Notes: a model not told the origin generated them from the sequence alone. Counted from the stretch's first letter, positions 1 through 8,200 are shown. The stretch is DNA of 64,000 nt from Pseudonocardia humida (GCF_023898865.1 NZ_JAGSOV010000045.1:1-64000); one strand, 5' to 3'. A program made the numbers and translations.

Positions 1-660
1 GGGGGGGTGTTTTTTGTGGGGGTGGGTTGGGGGGGTCGCCCCCCCCGAACCCCCCCCCCCACCACCCGGGGGCTCGCCCAGGCCCTCGACGACCAGCGGC
101 GGCGCATCGAGCGCGACCTGCACGACGGCGCGCAGCACAGGCTCACGGCCGTCACGATGGCGCTGGGTGTCGCCCGCATCGAGGACGACGCGCCTGCGGT
201 GCGCGCCCAGGTCGAGCGCGCGTACGACCAGGCCCGGCTGGCGCTCGCCGAGCTGCGCGAGCTGGTGCACGGGATGCACCCGCAGGAGCTCGGCGCCGGG
301 TTGGGGCCCGCGCTCGCCGCACTGGCCGAGCGGTCACCGGTCCCGCTCGACGTCCAGGTCCACCTGTCCACCCGCCCACCCCCCGCCGTCGAGGCCGCGG
401 CGTGGTTCGTCGCGACCGAGGCCGTGACGAACATCGCCAAGCACAGCGGGGCCGGCCGGTCGTGGATGCGGTGCACGCAGCGGGCCGGCGTGCTGCACGT
501 CGAGGTCGGCGACGACGGGCGCGGCGGTGCCGACCCGCTGGCCGGCACGGGTCTCGCCGGCCTCGCGGACCGGGTGACCGCGCTCGGCGGGCGGCTGCGG
601 CTGCGCAGCCCCGCGGGCGGGCCGACCGTGCTCACCGTGGAGCTGCCGTGCGCGCGGTGA
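1..660 (+). CDS. NarL-type sensor histidine kinase, 5' end missing
   Basis: C-terminal part of a HisKA_3/HATPase sensor kinase. The dimerisation/H-box reads ERDLHDGAQHR, followed by the N-box (ATEAVTNIAKHSGA) and G-box (VGDDGRGG, GTGLAGLADR) of the ATPase. Family members normally carry membrane or GAF segments before this, so the gene runs off the window start. The first ~65 bases are long G and C runs that translate to a non-homologous Gly/Pro stretch; they may be poor sequence at a contig edge. It autophosphorylates the H-box His and passes phosphate to the regulator that begins inside its last codons. The input signal is unknown. Confidence 0.85.
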   Translation, partial: GGVFFVGVGWGGRPPRTPPPTTRGLAQALDDQRRRIERDLHDGAQHRLTAVTMALGVARIEDDAPAVRAQVERAYDQARLALAELRELVHGMHPQELGAGLGPALAALAERSPVPLDVQVHLSTRPPPAVEAAAWFVATEAVTNIAKHSGAGRSWMRCTQRAGVLHVEVGDDGRGGADPLAGTGLAGLADRVTALGGRLRLRSPAGGPTVLTVELPCAR

Positions 661-1280
661 TCGCTGAGGACGCGGTGCTACTGCGCGACGGGCTCACCCA
701 CATCCTGCAGCGCTGCGGGTGGGACGTCGTCGCCGCGGTCGGCGACGCGGACGCCCTGCTGGCCGCGGTCGAGCGGGAACGCCCGGACGTGGTGATCACC
801 GACGTGCGGATGCCGCCGCGGTTCGCCGACGAGGGGCTCGTCGCCGCGCTGGAGCTGCGCAGGCGGCGGCCCGGCTTCCCGGTGATCGTGCTCTCCCACC
901 ACGTGCAGCACGACAGTGCCGCGGAGCTGGTGCGCAGTGGCGACGGCGTCGGCTACCTGCTCAAGGACCGCGTCGGCGAGGTGGCGGAGTTCGTGGCGGC
1001 GGTGGCCGAGGTGGCGGCCGGGGGAACGGTGCTCGACCCGGAGGTCGTGCGCCGGCTGCTCGACCGCTCCCCGGTCGCCGCGCTCACCCCGCGGGAACGC
1101 GAGGTGCTCGCGCTCGTGGCCGAGGGCCGGTCGAACGCCGCCATCGCCCGCGGCCTCGTGGTCACCGAGGCCGCGGTGGCCAAGCACGTCAACGCGATCC
1201 TGACGAAGCTCGACCTGCCGCCCGCGCCCGACGACCACCGCCGCGTGCTCGCCGTGCTCGCGTTCCTGCGCGCCGGATGA
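648..1280 (+). CDS. NarL/FixJ-family response regulator
   Basis: Receiver domain (residues ~1-120) with acidic pair E7-D8, phospho-acceptor D52 in VVITDVRMPP and the conserved Lys in YLLKDRV, then a LuxR-type HTH (TPREREVLALVAEGRSNAAIA, ~145-205). 210 aa, normal for the family. Start chosen at the GTG giving MRAVIAEDAVLLRDG, the usual N-terminus; it overlaps the kinase end by 13 bp, which implies translational coupling. A second GTG at 657 (GTGA overlap) is possible. Works with the kinase as a two-component system; targets cannot be read from the sequence. Confidence 0.93.
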   Translation: MRAVIAEDAVLLRDGLTHILQRCGWDVVAAVGDADALLAAVERERPDVVITDVRMPPRFADEGLVAALELRRRRPGFPVIVLSHHVQHDSAAELVRSGDGVGYLLKDRVGEVAEFVAAVAEVAAGGTVLDPEVVRRLLDRSPVAALTPREREVLALVAEGRSNAAIARGLVVTEAAVAKHVNAILTKLDLPPAPDDHRRVLAVLAFLRAG

Positions 1281-1281
1281 G

Positions 1282-2520
1282 TCAGCGGAACGTCGCCAGC
1301 TCCCGGTGGATCGCCGTCGCCGGGACACCGAGGCGGCGGAACCCGGCGGCGAGGCTCGCGGTCATCGGCTCGGGGCCGCACAGGAAGACGTCCACGCCGT
1401 CCAGCGGGCCCACCACGGCGGCGATCCGCTCCGCGGTCAGCCGACCCGACGCCGAGGTCACGACGTGGTGCACGCGCAGGTGCTCGCCGGCGTGGCCCTC
1501 GATCTCGTCCCGGAACAGCGCGTCCTCCGGGCGGCTGACGGCGTGGAAGAGGTCGACGGAGCGGTCGCCCGGACCGGAGCGCAGCCAGCTGAGGAACGGC
1601 GTGATCCCGATGCCGCCCGCCACCCACACCTGCCGCGACCGCCCGCGGGTGTGGTCCAGCATCCCGTAGCCGCCCTCCACGGTGGCCCGCCGGCCGGGCT
1701 CCAGCTCCCCGTGCACCCGGCTGGTGAAGCGTCCCGCCGAGCGGATGGTGAGTCGCAGGACGTCCTCCGACGGCGCGCTGCTCACCGTGAACGGGTGCGG
1801 CTCCCGCAGGCCGCGCTGGTGCAGCGTCACGAAGACGAACTGGCCCGGCCGGAAGGAGAGCCTGCGCCGCAGGCGCGGCGCCAGGACGACCTCCACCGTC
1901 GCCGGGTCGAGCCGGCGCACCGCTCGGACCAGGTAGGACCGCCGCGGCCGGACGAACCGGGCGACGAGCAGGGTGTAGGCGTAGGCGGCGATCCCCGCGC
2001 CGTACGCCGCCCACTGCAGCAGGAACGGGCCGGGCGCGGTGTCGACGAGGGAGTCGACGAGCAGGGCGTGCGCCAGGCTCACCACGAAGAAGACCCCGAC
2101 GAGCCGGTGCGACCGCCGCCAGGCGCCGTAGCGCAGGGTCGGGATGGCGCAGAGCAGCACCAGCACCAGGAACCCGGCGCCGGCGAGCAGGCCGGACGGG
2201 GTGCCCCCGGGCGAGGACCCCGTCCACGGGACGGCCGCGACGTGCCCGGCCAGCAGCGCGAACCCGCACTGGCCCGCCCGGCGGTGGGCCCGGTACACGC
2301 GGTCCAGCCCGCCGAAGAGACCTTCGAGCCACCGCGCCCGCGTCGCCAACACCAGGGCCGCAGCGAACAGGAGCGCGGCGGTCGACCCGAGGGCCTCCCC
2401 CACCACCTGCCGCGCGTACCCCGGCCGGCCGTCGTCGGGTGGTGGGAAGCCCGCCCAGAGCGCGCCGCTCAGCAGCGGGAGCGCTGCGGTGACGGCCGGT
2501 CCGATCCGGTCGCGCCGCAC
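1282..2520 (-). CDS. Membrane ferric-reductase-like FAD/NAD(P) oxidoreductase
   Basis: 412 aa from a GTG start. Residues ~1-200 hold several membrane helices of the ferric-reductase-like transmembrane type, with His residues suited to haem ligation. Next come an FAD-binding FR-type domain (RPGQFVFVTL, HPFTVSSAP) and an NAD-binding domain (VAGGIGITPFLSWLR, VDVFLCGPEPM). It ends after the NAD domain, so no 2Fe-2S domain is fused. Probably passes NAD(P)H electrons across the membrane to haem and then an outside acceptor; the acceptor is unknown. Only 3 bp separate it from the upstream small membrane gene, so they form an operon. Convergent with the response regulator. Confidence 0.85.
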   Translation of the reverse strand: MRRDRIGPAVTAALPLLSGALWAGFPPPDDGRPGYARQVVGEALGSTAALLFAAALVLATRARWLEGLFGGLDRVYRAHRRAGQCGFALLAGHVAAVPWTGSSPGGTPSGLLAGAGFLVLVLLCAIPTLRYGAWRRSHRLVGVFFVVSLAHALLVDSLVDTAPGPFLLQWAAYGAGIAAYAYTLLVARFVRPRRSYLVRAVRRLDPATVEVVLAPRLRRRLSFRPGQFVFVTLHQRGLREPHPFTVSSAPSEDVLRLTIRSAGRFTSRVHGELEPGRRATVEGGYGMLDHTRGRSRQVWVAGGIGITPFLSWLRSGPGDRSVDLFHAVSRPEDALFRDEIEGHAGEHLRVHHVVTSASGRLTAERIAAVVGPLDGVDVFLCGPEPMTASLAAGFRRLGVPATAIHRELATFR

Positions 2521-2523
2521 GCG

Positions 2524-2859
2524 TCACCCCCTGGCCCGCGGCCGGGCGGCGACGGCGAACCCGACCGACAGCGCACCCGTGACGACGTGCACGAGGTCGT
2601 CGGTGTGCTCGAGCAGTCCGAGCCGGGCGACGAGCCCGAGTCCCACCCAGAGCAGGCCGAGCGCACCGACGACCCCGGGTACCGGCCGTCGAGCGCCCCA
2701 CAGGAGGAACGCCGCCCCGGACGCCAGGTGCAGCGCGCCGTGCACGTACTCCGGGTGCGCGAACGGCGGCAGGCCCGGGACGGGGACCATGCGCAGGACG
2801 CCCACGACCAGGAACCCGACCCCGAGCACGAGCGACCAGACCCGCAGTGCCAGCACCAT
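2524..2859 (-). CDS. Small four-helix membrane protein (unknown function)
   Basis: 111 aa with about four hydrophobic segments (VWSLVLGVGFLVVGVLRM, YVHGALHLASGAAFLLWG, VVGALGLLWVGLGLVAR, DLVHVVTGALSVGFAVA). This resembles DUF4383-like actinobacterial membrane proteins, but the match is from memory only. GAGGTC lies 6 nt before the ATG, supporting the start. Directly upstream of, and nearly touching, the ferric-reductase-like gene, so it may be its membrane partner. No catalytic motif was seen. Confidence 0.75.
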   Translation of the reverse strand: MVLALRVWSLVLGVGFLVVGVLRMVPVPGLPPFAHPEYVHGALHLASGAAFLLWGARRPVPGVVGALGLLWVGLGLVARLGLLEHTDDLVHVVTGALSVGFAVAARPRARG

Positions 2860-2963
2860 GGATCGACCTCACCGTGCCGGCCGGCCGGTGTCCCCAGCAC
2901 AGGCATCCGGATCGGTGGTGGTGCCAGGGCTACCGCCGGTCGAGCGACGCCGTGAACCGATCG

Positions 2964-3800
2964 TCAGCGGGGCGTCGCGTCGCGTTCGCGTCTTCGGGCG
3001 AGGCTTCGGGCTTGCCCCGCGTGTATGTCGCTGACCCATTCCCAGCCGGGCGCGGCCGATGGGCCGATCCGCGGGTCGCTGGGATCCCGGGCGTCACGCA
3101 GGGCGTGCACGTACGCGCGGTCCTGGTCGATCCGCGCGCGAACCTGGTCGGGGCCGCCGACCGACCCGTGACCGGGGATGAGGACATCGACGTCGTCCGC
3201 CACGTCCTCGAGCAGCCGCAGCCCCGTGAGGTACTCCTCGATCGGGTCATTGGTGCTGTTCCAGTCGTCGAGCATCGGGATGAAGACATCGGACAGCATG
3301 TCGCCGGCCACGAGGACCCGGCGTTCCTCGATCAGCAGTGCCGCATGGCCCGGGGCGTGCGCCGGATTCTCGATGATCCGGACGTGCGGGCCCTCCCAAG
3401 GAACCCGCGCGGTTCCGGCGGGCAGACCGGTGATGAGGCCGAACGGGTCCAGCGGTATGTCCTCCGCGATCTCTGGCGGTAGCCCCTCGACGACGCGAGC
3501 CTTCCAGTCCGCGTTCGACCGCAGATCCCGCATGAAAGCGGCGCAGCGGGCCGTGCCGTAACGGGGCGCTTCTCCGAGCTCGGCGTGCCAGAGCACGTGA
3601 TCCCAATCAGGGTGCGTCGAGAAGCCCGCCACCACGGACCGGCTCGACTCGCGGAGGTCGTTCGCGAGGCAGCCCATTTCCGCGCCCGTGATCCCGGGGT
3701 CGACGAGCAACACGCCGGCCCGGCCCTGGACGACAACGGTGTTGTTCTGGAGTAGCTCGCTCCGGTGGACCAGCACACCTTCCGCGACCTGCGTCAACAT
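2964..3800 (-). CDS. MBL-fold metallo-hydrolase
   Basis: 278 aa. The metallo-beta-lactamase fold is shown by the strand-loop GFSTHPDWDHVLW, then APGHAALLIEE, VAGDM and PGHGSVGG, which supply the His/Asp metal ligands. The first motif is HxDxDH instead of the canonical HxHxDH, so one zinc ligand differs from the classic set; some cyclase-like MBL groups tolerate this. Start chosen at ATG 3800 because GGAAGGA lies 6 nt upstream; an in-frame start at 3827 has no ribosome site. The substrate is not predictable; ester, lactone or thioester hydrolysis is typical. It reads alone, between the membrane flavoprotein pair and the EamA transporter. Confidence 0.85.
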   Translation of the reverse strand: MLTQVAEGVLVHRSELLQNNTVVVQGRAGVLLVDPGITGAEMGCLANDLRESSRSVVAGFSTHPDWDHVLWHAELGEAPRYGTARCAAFMRDLRSNADWKARVVEGLPPEIAEDIPLDPFGLITGLPAGTARVPWEGPHVRIIENPAHAPGHAALLIEERRVLVAGDMLSDVFIPMLDDWNSTNDPIEEYLTGLRLLEDVADDVDVLIPGHGSVGGPDQVRARIDQDRAYVHALRDARDPSDPRIGPSAAPGWEWVSDIHAGQARSLARRRERDATPR

Positions 3801-3885
3801 GGGGTTCCTTCCGTTCGTGGTCTGCAACTGCTCGTCGGGACAGTTGGTCGGGGAACGACGGCGTGCCCCTCCATCGCCGGTCCGA

Positions 3886-4734
3886 TCAGGCCATGGCCAC
3901 CAGCCCGACGGACGCTCCGCAGACCAGCAGGCCGAGGCCCTGGCTGAGACGGAACGGCTCGCGCAGCACGGTCGTGGCCAGCAGCACGGTCACGGCGGGG
4001 TAGAGCGAGGCCAGGACGCCGACGACGGCGAGGTCGGCGCTGTGGCTCGCGAACAGGAACGCGGCCGTGCCCGCCGTACCGAGCAGCCCACCGACGGCAC
4101 CCCAACCGGCCGCGCGGAATCCGGCCCGGTCCCGGGGTGCCCACGGCTGCGACAGCAGCCCGGCGACCGCCAGGGTGAACACCGCGCCGACGCCCTGGTT
4201 GGCGGCCAGCGGCAGGAGGCCGGCCGACTCCGGCACCTGCGCGAGAGCCACGAACAACAGGCCGAACCCGAGGCCGGCCAGCGCTCCGTCCGCGATCCCG
4301 CCCCAGGACCGGCCGGTGCCGTCCGCGACCTCGCGCGAGACGAGGTAGATGCCCGGCAGCGCCACCAGGACGCCGACCCAGGTGAGCACGGCGGGACGCT
4401 CGCCCAGGGAAACGCCCACGAACACCGGTACCAGCGCGGCGCCGACGCCGGACACCGGGGCGACCACGCCCATCCGGCCGCGCGCCAGGCCGCGGTACAG
4501 GAAGACGGTCCCGACCGCGCTGCCGGCGCCGGCCAGCACCGCCCACGCGAAGTGTTCCGGACGGGCCTGCCCCGGCAGGGCCGAACCGGCGACCAGCATC
4601 GCGAGGCCGCCCGCGAGCTGACCGGCGAGGGCGACCGCCCACGGGGAGACACGGCGCGCGGTGAGCCCGCCGACGAAGTCGGCCGCGCCGTATCCGACCG
4701 CGGCCATCAGGGCCAGGACGATCCCGATGCTCAT
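3886..4734 (-). CDS. EamA/DMT-family transporter
   Basis: 282 aa with about ten hydrophobic helices in two EamA repeats; the first begins MSIGIVLALMAAVGYGAADFVGG and the second at ~GLGFGLLFVALAQV. Typical length for drug/metabolite exporters. The start at 4734 puts the protein directly into helix 1; a longer in-frame start at 4800 would add a polar tail and enter the upstream pseudogene. Located in the cytoplasmic membrane; the exported metabolite is unknown. Confidence 0.88.
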   Translation of the reverse strand: MSIGIVLALMAAVGYGAADFVGGLTARRVSPWAVALAGQLAGGLAMLVAGSALPGQARPEHFAWAVLAGAGSAVGTVFLYRGLARGRMGVVAPVSGVGAALVPVFVGVSLGERPAVLTWVGVLVALPGIYLVSREVADGTGRSWGGIADGALAGLGFGLLFVALAQVPESAGLLPLAANQGVGAVFTLAVAGLLSQPWAPRDRAGFRAAGWGAVGGLLGTAGTAAFLFASHSADLAVVGVLASLYPAVTVLLATTVLREPFRLSQGLGLLVCGASVGLVAMA

Positions 4735-5012
4735 GGGCCGATCGTGGCCCGGAAACGGCCTCCTCTGAAGGTCCACTTCGGCCTCGCCACCTCGGACCAA
4801 TTCGGGTGGGGGTCACCTGGTCGGGGGAAGGGCAGGCGTTGCCGGGGCGGAGCCGCGCCGACCACGCGGGCGAGGGTCTCGGCGAACTCGCGGCTGCGCA
4901 CCTGCTGCGGCGCGGCGAGGTCGTGGGCGCCCCGCCACCGCTGCTCGGTCAGGGCCCGCAGCACGAACCCGGCCACGTCATCACGGTGGATCCACGGCAG
5001 CCCGCCGCGCAC
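4731..5012 (-). pseudogene. C-terminal remnant of a TIGR01777-type epimerase
   Basis: Open frame of 93 codons whose residues ~4-60 (LPWIHRDDVAGFVLRAL, then GAHDLAAPQQVRSREFAETL) match the C-terminal part of NAD-dependent epimerases related to E. coli YfcH. The N-terminal Rossmann domain (the GxxGxxG half, about 200 residues) is absent upstream. The last ~25 residues no longer look like the family and overlap the EamA start by 4 bp. Read as a decayed gene fragment. Upstream sequence is a GCGCACA-rich hairpin with no coding signal. Confidence 0.6.
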
Positions 5013-5023
5013 ACTCGGCCGCT

Positions 5024-5053
5024 GCGGCGCACATCACCCGCCATGTGCGCCGC
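5024..5053. repeat. Intergenic GCGCACAT hairpin
   Basis: Perfect 11-bp inverted repeat GCGGCGCACAT / ATGTGCGCCGC with an 8-nt loop. It lies between the epimerase remnant and vapC. Similar GCGCACA-type hairpins occur near 43.95 kb and 58.45 kb. Confidence 0.6.
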
Positions 5054-5147
5054 GGCCAGGCGGTGCGCGTCGCGATGAGGTCAGGCGGTCGGCCTCGGGC
5101 CGCCCGCCACATCGATCAACCCGAGCGGAAGGAGCTCCCTCCAGCCG

Positions 5148-5558
5148 TCACACCTCGGCGCCGGGCGCCACGACGGCGAAGGAACACCCTCGAGCGGCCT
5201 CGGCCAGGCGCTCGTCGTAGGTGACGAACGCGGAGACGTCCTTCCCCGAAGCCACCAACTGGTCGGCAGTCGCCAGGTGGATGGCGTCGAGCGAGCGCAG
5301 CACGGGGTCGACGTATGCGGCAGCAGTGGCACGGACCGCGGCGTCCAGCTCGATGCGGTCGATCCGGGCCAACGTCGCCGCCACTGCTGCGAGCACACCG
5401 GGATCACTGCGGCGCAATGCACGTGGGACCTCGACTTCCACGAGCGCGGACGCGACCAGCCGTTGGCCAACGCGTTCGTTCAGCCAGCTCACGAGCGCGC
5501 GGGTCTCGTCCTCCTCCCGGACCAGCTTGACGAGCGCCGCCGAGTCCAGGTAGATCAC
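5148..5558 (-). CDS. vapC: PIN-domain toxin, VapC family
   Basis: 136 aa, the usual VapC size. PIN-domain acidic residues are visible: D5 in MIYLDSAALVKL, a glutamate in ASALVEVEVPRAL, D in SLDAIHLATADQL and D in VTYDERLAEAA. PIN toxins are metal-dependent RNases that cut tRNA or rRNA when the antitoxin is lost. Its start overlaps the stop of the upstream antitoxin gene by 4 bp (ATGA), the standard coupling of VapBC pairs. Confidence 0.9.
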   Translation of the reverse strand: MIYLDSAALVKLVREEDETRALVSWLNERVGQRLVASALVEVEVPRALRRSDPGVLAAVAATLARIDRIELDAAVRATAAAYVDPVLRSLDAIHLATADQLVASGKDVSAFVTYDERLAEAARGCSFAVVAPGAEV

Positions 5559-5827
5559 CAGCGCTCCTCGTCACGCAGATCCCGCAGCAGCCGGCCCGCC
5601 TCGGCGCCTGCCTCGGCCCGGTGGGCGGGCATGGGGATCGGCCCGGCGACGGTGGCGGGAACCACCCGGCCCTGGGCGACCCAGTCGTCGAGCTCACCCA
5701 CGCCGGCAGGCACGATGCGGCCGATCACGCGGCCATGGCGGGTGATCTCCACTGTCTCGCCGTTCTCGACCCGAGCCAGCACACCTGCCGTGTCCTGGTT
5801 CAGCTCGCGTACTGGCACCTGACCCAT
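5555..5827 (-). CDS. vapB: Phd/YefM-type antitoxin of the VapC pair
   Basis: 90 aa. The N-terminal segment MGQVPVRELNQDTAGVLARV with ETVEITRHGRVIGRIVP is the Phd/YefM DNA-binding fold used by many VapB antitoxins; the C-terminal half (EAGAEAGRLLRDLRDEERW) should wrap the PIN toxin. First gene of the pair, so the complex likely represses its own promoter just upstream (about 5828-5860), where ACTACAAAGGTAGG is a local AT-richer patch. Confidence 0.88.
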   Translation of the reverse strand: MGQVPVRELNQDTAGVLARVENGETVEITRHGRVIGRIVPAGVGELDDWVAQGRVVPATVAGPIPMPAHRAEAGAEAGRLLRDLRDEERW

Positions 5828-6266
5828 ACCGGCGAAAGTACTACAAAGGTAGGACGACGGTCGTCGTGCTCGGCTGTTCGTCGTCCAGTCACGGCTCGAC
5901 GTGACGAGCCGATGCGGTGGAACCGCACGACCGGTACAGCCGCGAGCCGCGACTCGCGGAGTGCTCGGGTCTCGACGGCCGCGAGAGCCACCCGCCGCAC
6001 GGCGTCGATCACGGATCGGGGACCTCGGCCGCGCCAGCGCGGTTCATGTCCCCCACCAGCGAGTAACCGCGCCAACCCCGAGATCCCGGCTCCATCCTCG
6101 AGGTCCTGCACGGGCACCGCTCGGGTTCAGCTCATCGGCTCGCCCCGCCCGACAGCGTCCGCCGAGATCTTGAGCTGGAACCCGGCTACACGTTGAAGCG
6201 GAACTCCACGGCGTTGCGCCACTGACCAACCTCAACGCCCTCGACGAGTCGCTCGACCAGTCCCGG
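5828..6266. other. Gene-free stretch between vapB and the frameshifted nucleotidyltransferase
   Basis: About 440 bases with no convincing gene. Short frames exist on both strands, but none shows a family motif, a ribosome site or consistent codon bias. Base composition is less G+C-biased than in neighbouring genes, as in decaying accessory DNA. The only recognisable item is a copy of the ychF 3' end at 6188-6209. Confidence 0.6.
6188..6209 (-). repeat. Distal copy of the ychF 3' end (att-like)
   Basis: On the minus strand this reads GTGGAGTTCCGCTTCAACGT followed by a stop, i.e. codons V-E-F-R-F-N-V-stop, as at the end of ychF. It matches 8203-8224 at 21 of 22 positions, and its core matches 8182-8196 exactly. 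Homology does not extend upstream, so it is a short target-site-like copy and not a gene duplicate. Together with the proximal copies it brackets the AbiE-like pair. Confidence 0.65.
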
Positions 6267-6973
6267 TCAGTCGACGAGAACTCCTACCAGTAGATCGCCG
6301 ACCAGGCGGACGTCGTCGATGTCGATGTCCTGGCCTTCTGGGACGGCACGCACCTTGCTCAGCGATCGCTCCGCCGTCTCGTGGAACCATCGTCGTGCAT
6401 GCAGGAGGGCGTCCGCGCGCAGCTGCCGGTCAGCCGACTCGAGTTGGTCCCGGGAGGTGGATCCGCAGCCCCTGTCGAGCGTGAGCCGCACGATGTCGAG
6501 GAGATCCGTCCCCCCTTGGCCGCTCCGCGATTCATGATCGACTGCAGCTTCATCGCGATGAGCGGGCCGGGCTCGGCGACCGCAACCGTCAGCGGCGGCA
6601 ACTCCTCCACCTCGAGCACCAGATGGGTCGCCGTCGAAGCCGCCCAGGCGTGGGACTGGACGTGGAGCCGGTCGGTCTCGTCCTCGGGGAGCGGATTGAG
6701 GTCTGCATCCGTCACCTCCAGGACGTCGACCTGCACATCGCCGAAGGATGTGCGGACGAGCGCCCCCGAAGGCCCGCTCGGTGTCGCGCCGGCCGACACC
6801 AGCAGTTCAAGCTGCGGATCCTGATCGACGGCGTGCCGGTCGACCGTGTCGAGGTCGGTCGTCGCTCGGTACGGAGCGGCCAACCGGCACATGACCGCCA
6901 GTCCACCGACGAGCACCACCGGACGCCCGGTTTGCTCGGCGACCACGGGTATGGCGCTCACGAGCCGGTTCAT
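6267..6973 (-). pseudogene. AbiEii-like nucleotidyltransferase, frameshifted in a G6 run
   Basis: N-terminal frame from ATG 6973: MNRLVSAIPVVAEQTGRPVV, then VGGLAV and TTDLD, the G23G24 and D40-x-D42 nucleotidyltransferase signature. It runs to IAMKLQSIMNRGAAKGG. The family continuation TDLLDIVRLTLDRG is present but one frame off; the break falls in a run of six G on the coding strand (about 6510-6516). One extra G would give 708 nt, an unbroken 235-residue protein. Either a real inactivating or phase-variable slip, or a sequencing error. Directly downstream of the AbiEi-like gene, so once a two-gene module. In AbiE type IV systems this subunit is the toxin. Confidence 0.7.
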
Positions 6974-7004
6974 CGAGGACCCGCCGAGCACGACGACGCC
7001 TGGT

Positions 7005-8051
7005 TCACCAGACACGGCGCCAGCGGCCCCTCGGCGTCCAGCCGTCAAGGATCTCGCGCCCCCGACCCGGATCCTGGGCGAGATCGAGCGCCACGAACAG
7101 TGGATCGGCCAGCGGCCATTCTTCGCTCGCCCACCCCGTGGCGTCCACCCGCCGATCGCACACCATGGAAACCGGGGCCAGGCGTACGCGACCGGCACGC
7201 GACGTTGCCGTGACGGCGGACCCGAGCACCTGGACAGCGCGACGGAAGGTGCTCTGGTCGGGGACGTAGAAGTCACGCGGGTGGTCCGCCCGCATTCCGA
7301 CGGGCGCACCGTAGGCAGCAGCTGCGACCGTGTCGCTCAGCGCCCACCCGGTGGTTGATTCGACGTCGTCGAACCCCAGGTTGAGTACAGCGTTGTCGCG
7401 AGCCGGGCCGGGACTCGGAAGAGTGGCCAGGTCGCGGCTCAGCGGCTTCCACTGTGCAGCCAGCTCCCAGAAGAGCGCGGGCACGGCAGGTTTGCGCTCC
7501 GTCCCGACGAGACCCGCCGCACGCAAGGCCCGGAAGGAGTCGGAGATCGCACTGGGTGACCGGGACAACGCCTTCGCAGCATCACGGACGCCCACCGTCT
7601 TCTCCGGAGCCAGCAGCAGCAGCACCGCAAGTTCGATCCCAACCCGGCCGACGAGCCCCGATCGGTCCGGACCCTGCTCCACCTGCGCGGGAACATCGGC
7701 GTCGATGAGTAAACCGGGCCCGGCCAACCTCAGGTGACCACGCAGATCCAGCCAGTTCCACCCGGCCCGCGTCAGTTGGTCACGACCATCGGCCGTGATC
7801 CGATCGGCGACGATCACACCCGCCGCGCCCTGTCTGCGCAGATCCGGCCACTGCCGGGCCTGGCCAGGCGCGCTGGCCGCGGTCACCAACGAGACCGGCT
7901 TGACCTCCAGGTACATCATCGACCCGTCCGGCAGCACGACAACGACATCGAGGCCAGCTGCGTCCGTCTCGGTTCGTGCCTCGAGCCCCACCGCCTCGGC
8001 CGCAGCCACGACCGCTTCAGCGGCGTCGTGCTCAGGGCTACGGGCAGACAT
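7005..8051 (-). CDS. AbiEi-like HTH protein with nuclease-like N-terminus
   Basis: 348 aa. Start at ATG 8051 is supported by GGAGG 9 nt upstream. Residues ~25-60 (GLDVVVVLPDG, then YLEVKP) give a D35-x13-E49-x-K51 pattern typical of PD-(D/E)xK folds. Then comes GWNWLDLRGHLRL (~98-110), common in actinobacterial AbiEi-like proteins, and a winged HTH at ~150-185 (TVGVRDAAKALSRSPSAISDS). The C-terminal ~160 residues are of unknown fold. Its partner nucleotidyltransferase starts 31 bp downstream. Likely the antitoxin/regulator of a type IV toxin-antitoxin or abortive-infection module; nuclease activity is only inferred. Confidence 0.65.
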   Translation of the reverse strand: MSARSPEHDAAEAVVAAAEAVGLEARTETDAAGLDVVVVLPDGSMMYLEVKPVSLVTAASAPGQARQWPDLRRQGAAGVIVADRITADGRDQLTRAGWNWLDLRGHLRLAGPGLLIDADVPAQVEQGPDRSGLVGRVGIELAVLLLLAPEKTVGVRDAAKALSRSPSAISDSFRALRAAGLVGTERKPAVPALFWELAAQWKPLSRDLATLPSPGPARDNAVLNLGFDDVESTTGWALSDTVAAAAYGAPVGMRADHPRDFYVPDQSTFRRAVQVLGSAVTATSRAGRVRLAPVSMVCDRRVDATGWASEEWPLADPLFVALDLAQDPGRGREILDGWTPRGRWRRVW

Positions 8052-8070
8052 GGATCGCAGCCTCCGGTCC

Positions 8071-8095
8071 GTTCGGCGTACTGTCAATACCGAAC
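8071..8095 (-). promoter_or_regulatory. Promoter/operator of the AbiE-like pair
   Basis: On the minus strand a TTGACA hexamer (8087-8082) lies inside an inverted repeat GTTCGG-N13-CCGAAC, with another GTTCGGT copy just upstream. Located 20-45 nt before the start codon, as expected for an autorepressed module. Confidence 0.45.
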
Positions 8096-8181
8096 ACCGA
8101 ACAGGCGCTGTGACCGCAGCGTCCCGGCCATCTCGTGCTGTCGCCCGTGTTGCCAGCGCCGCGATGACGACCGGAACTCAG

Positions 8182-8196
8182 ACGTTGAAGCGGAAC
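8182..8196 (-). repeat. Proximal extra copy of the ychF 3' end
   Basis: Minus strand reads GTTCCGCTTCAACGT then a C and TGA: codons F-R-F-N-V-stop again, starting 4 nt after the real ychF stop codon. Its core is identical to the distal copy at 6190-6204 and differs from ychF itself by one base. Confidence 0.65.
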
Positions 8197-8200
8197 ACGA

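Noticed and set aside
953..2955. Long open frames on both strands across the flavoprotein region
   Set aside because: They are Arg/Ala/Pro-rich shadows produced by third-position G+C; the conserved flavoprotein motifs lie only in the 1282-2520 frame.
5800..6117. 105-codon minus-strand frame upstream of vapB
   Set aside because: No family motif, no ribosome site, and it overlaps the antitoxin start region; composition looks like decayed non-coding DNA.
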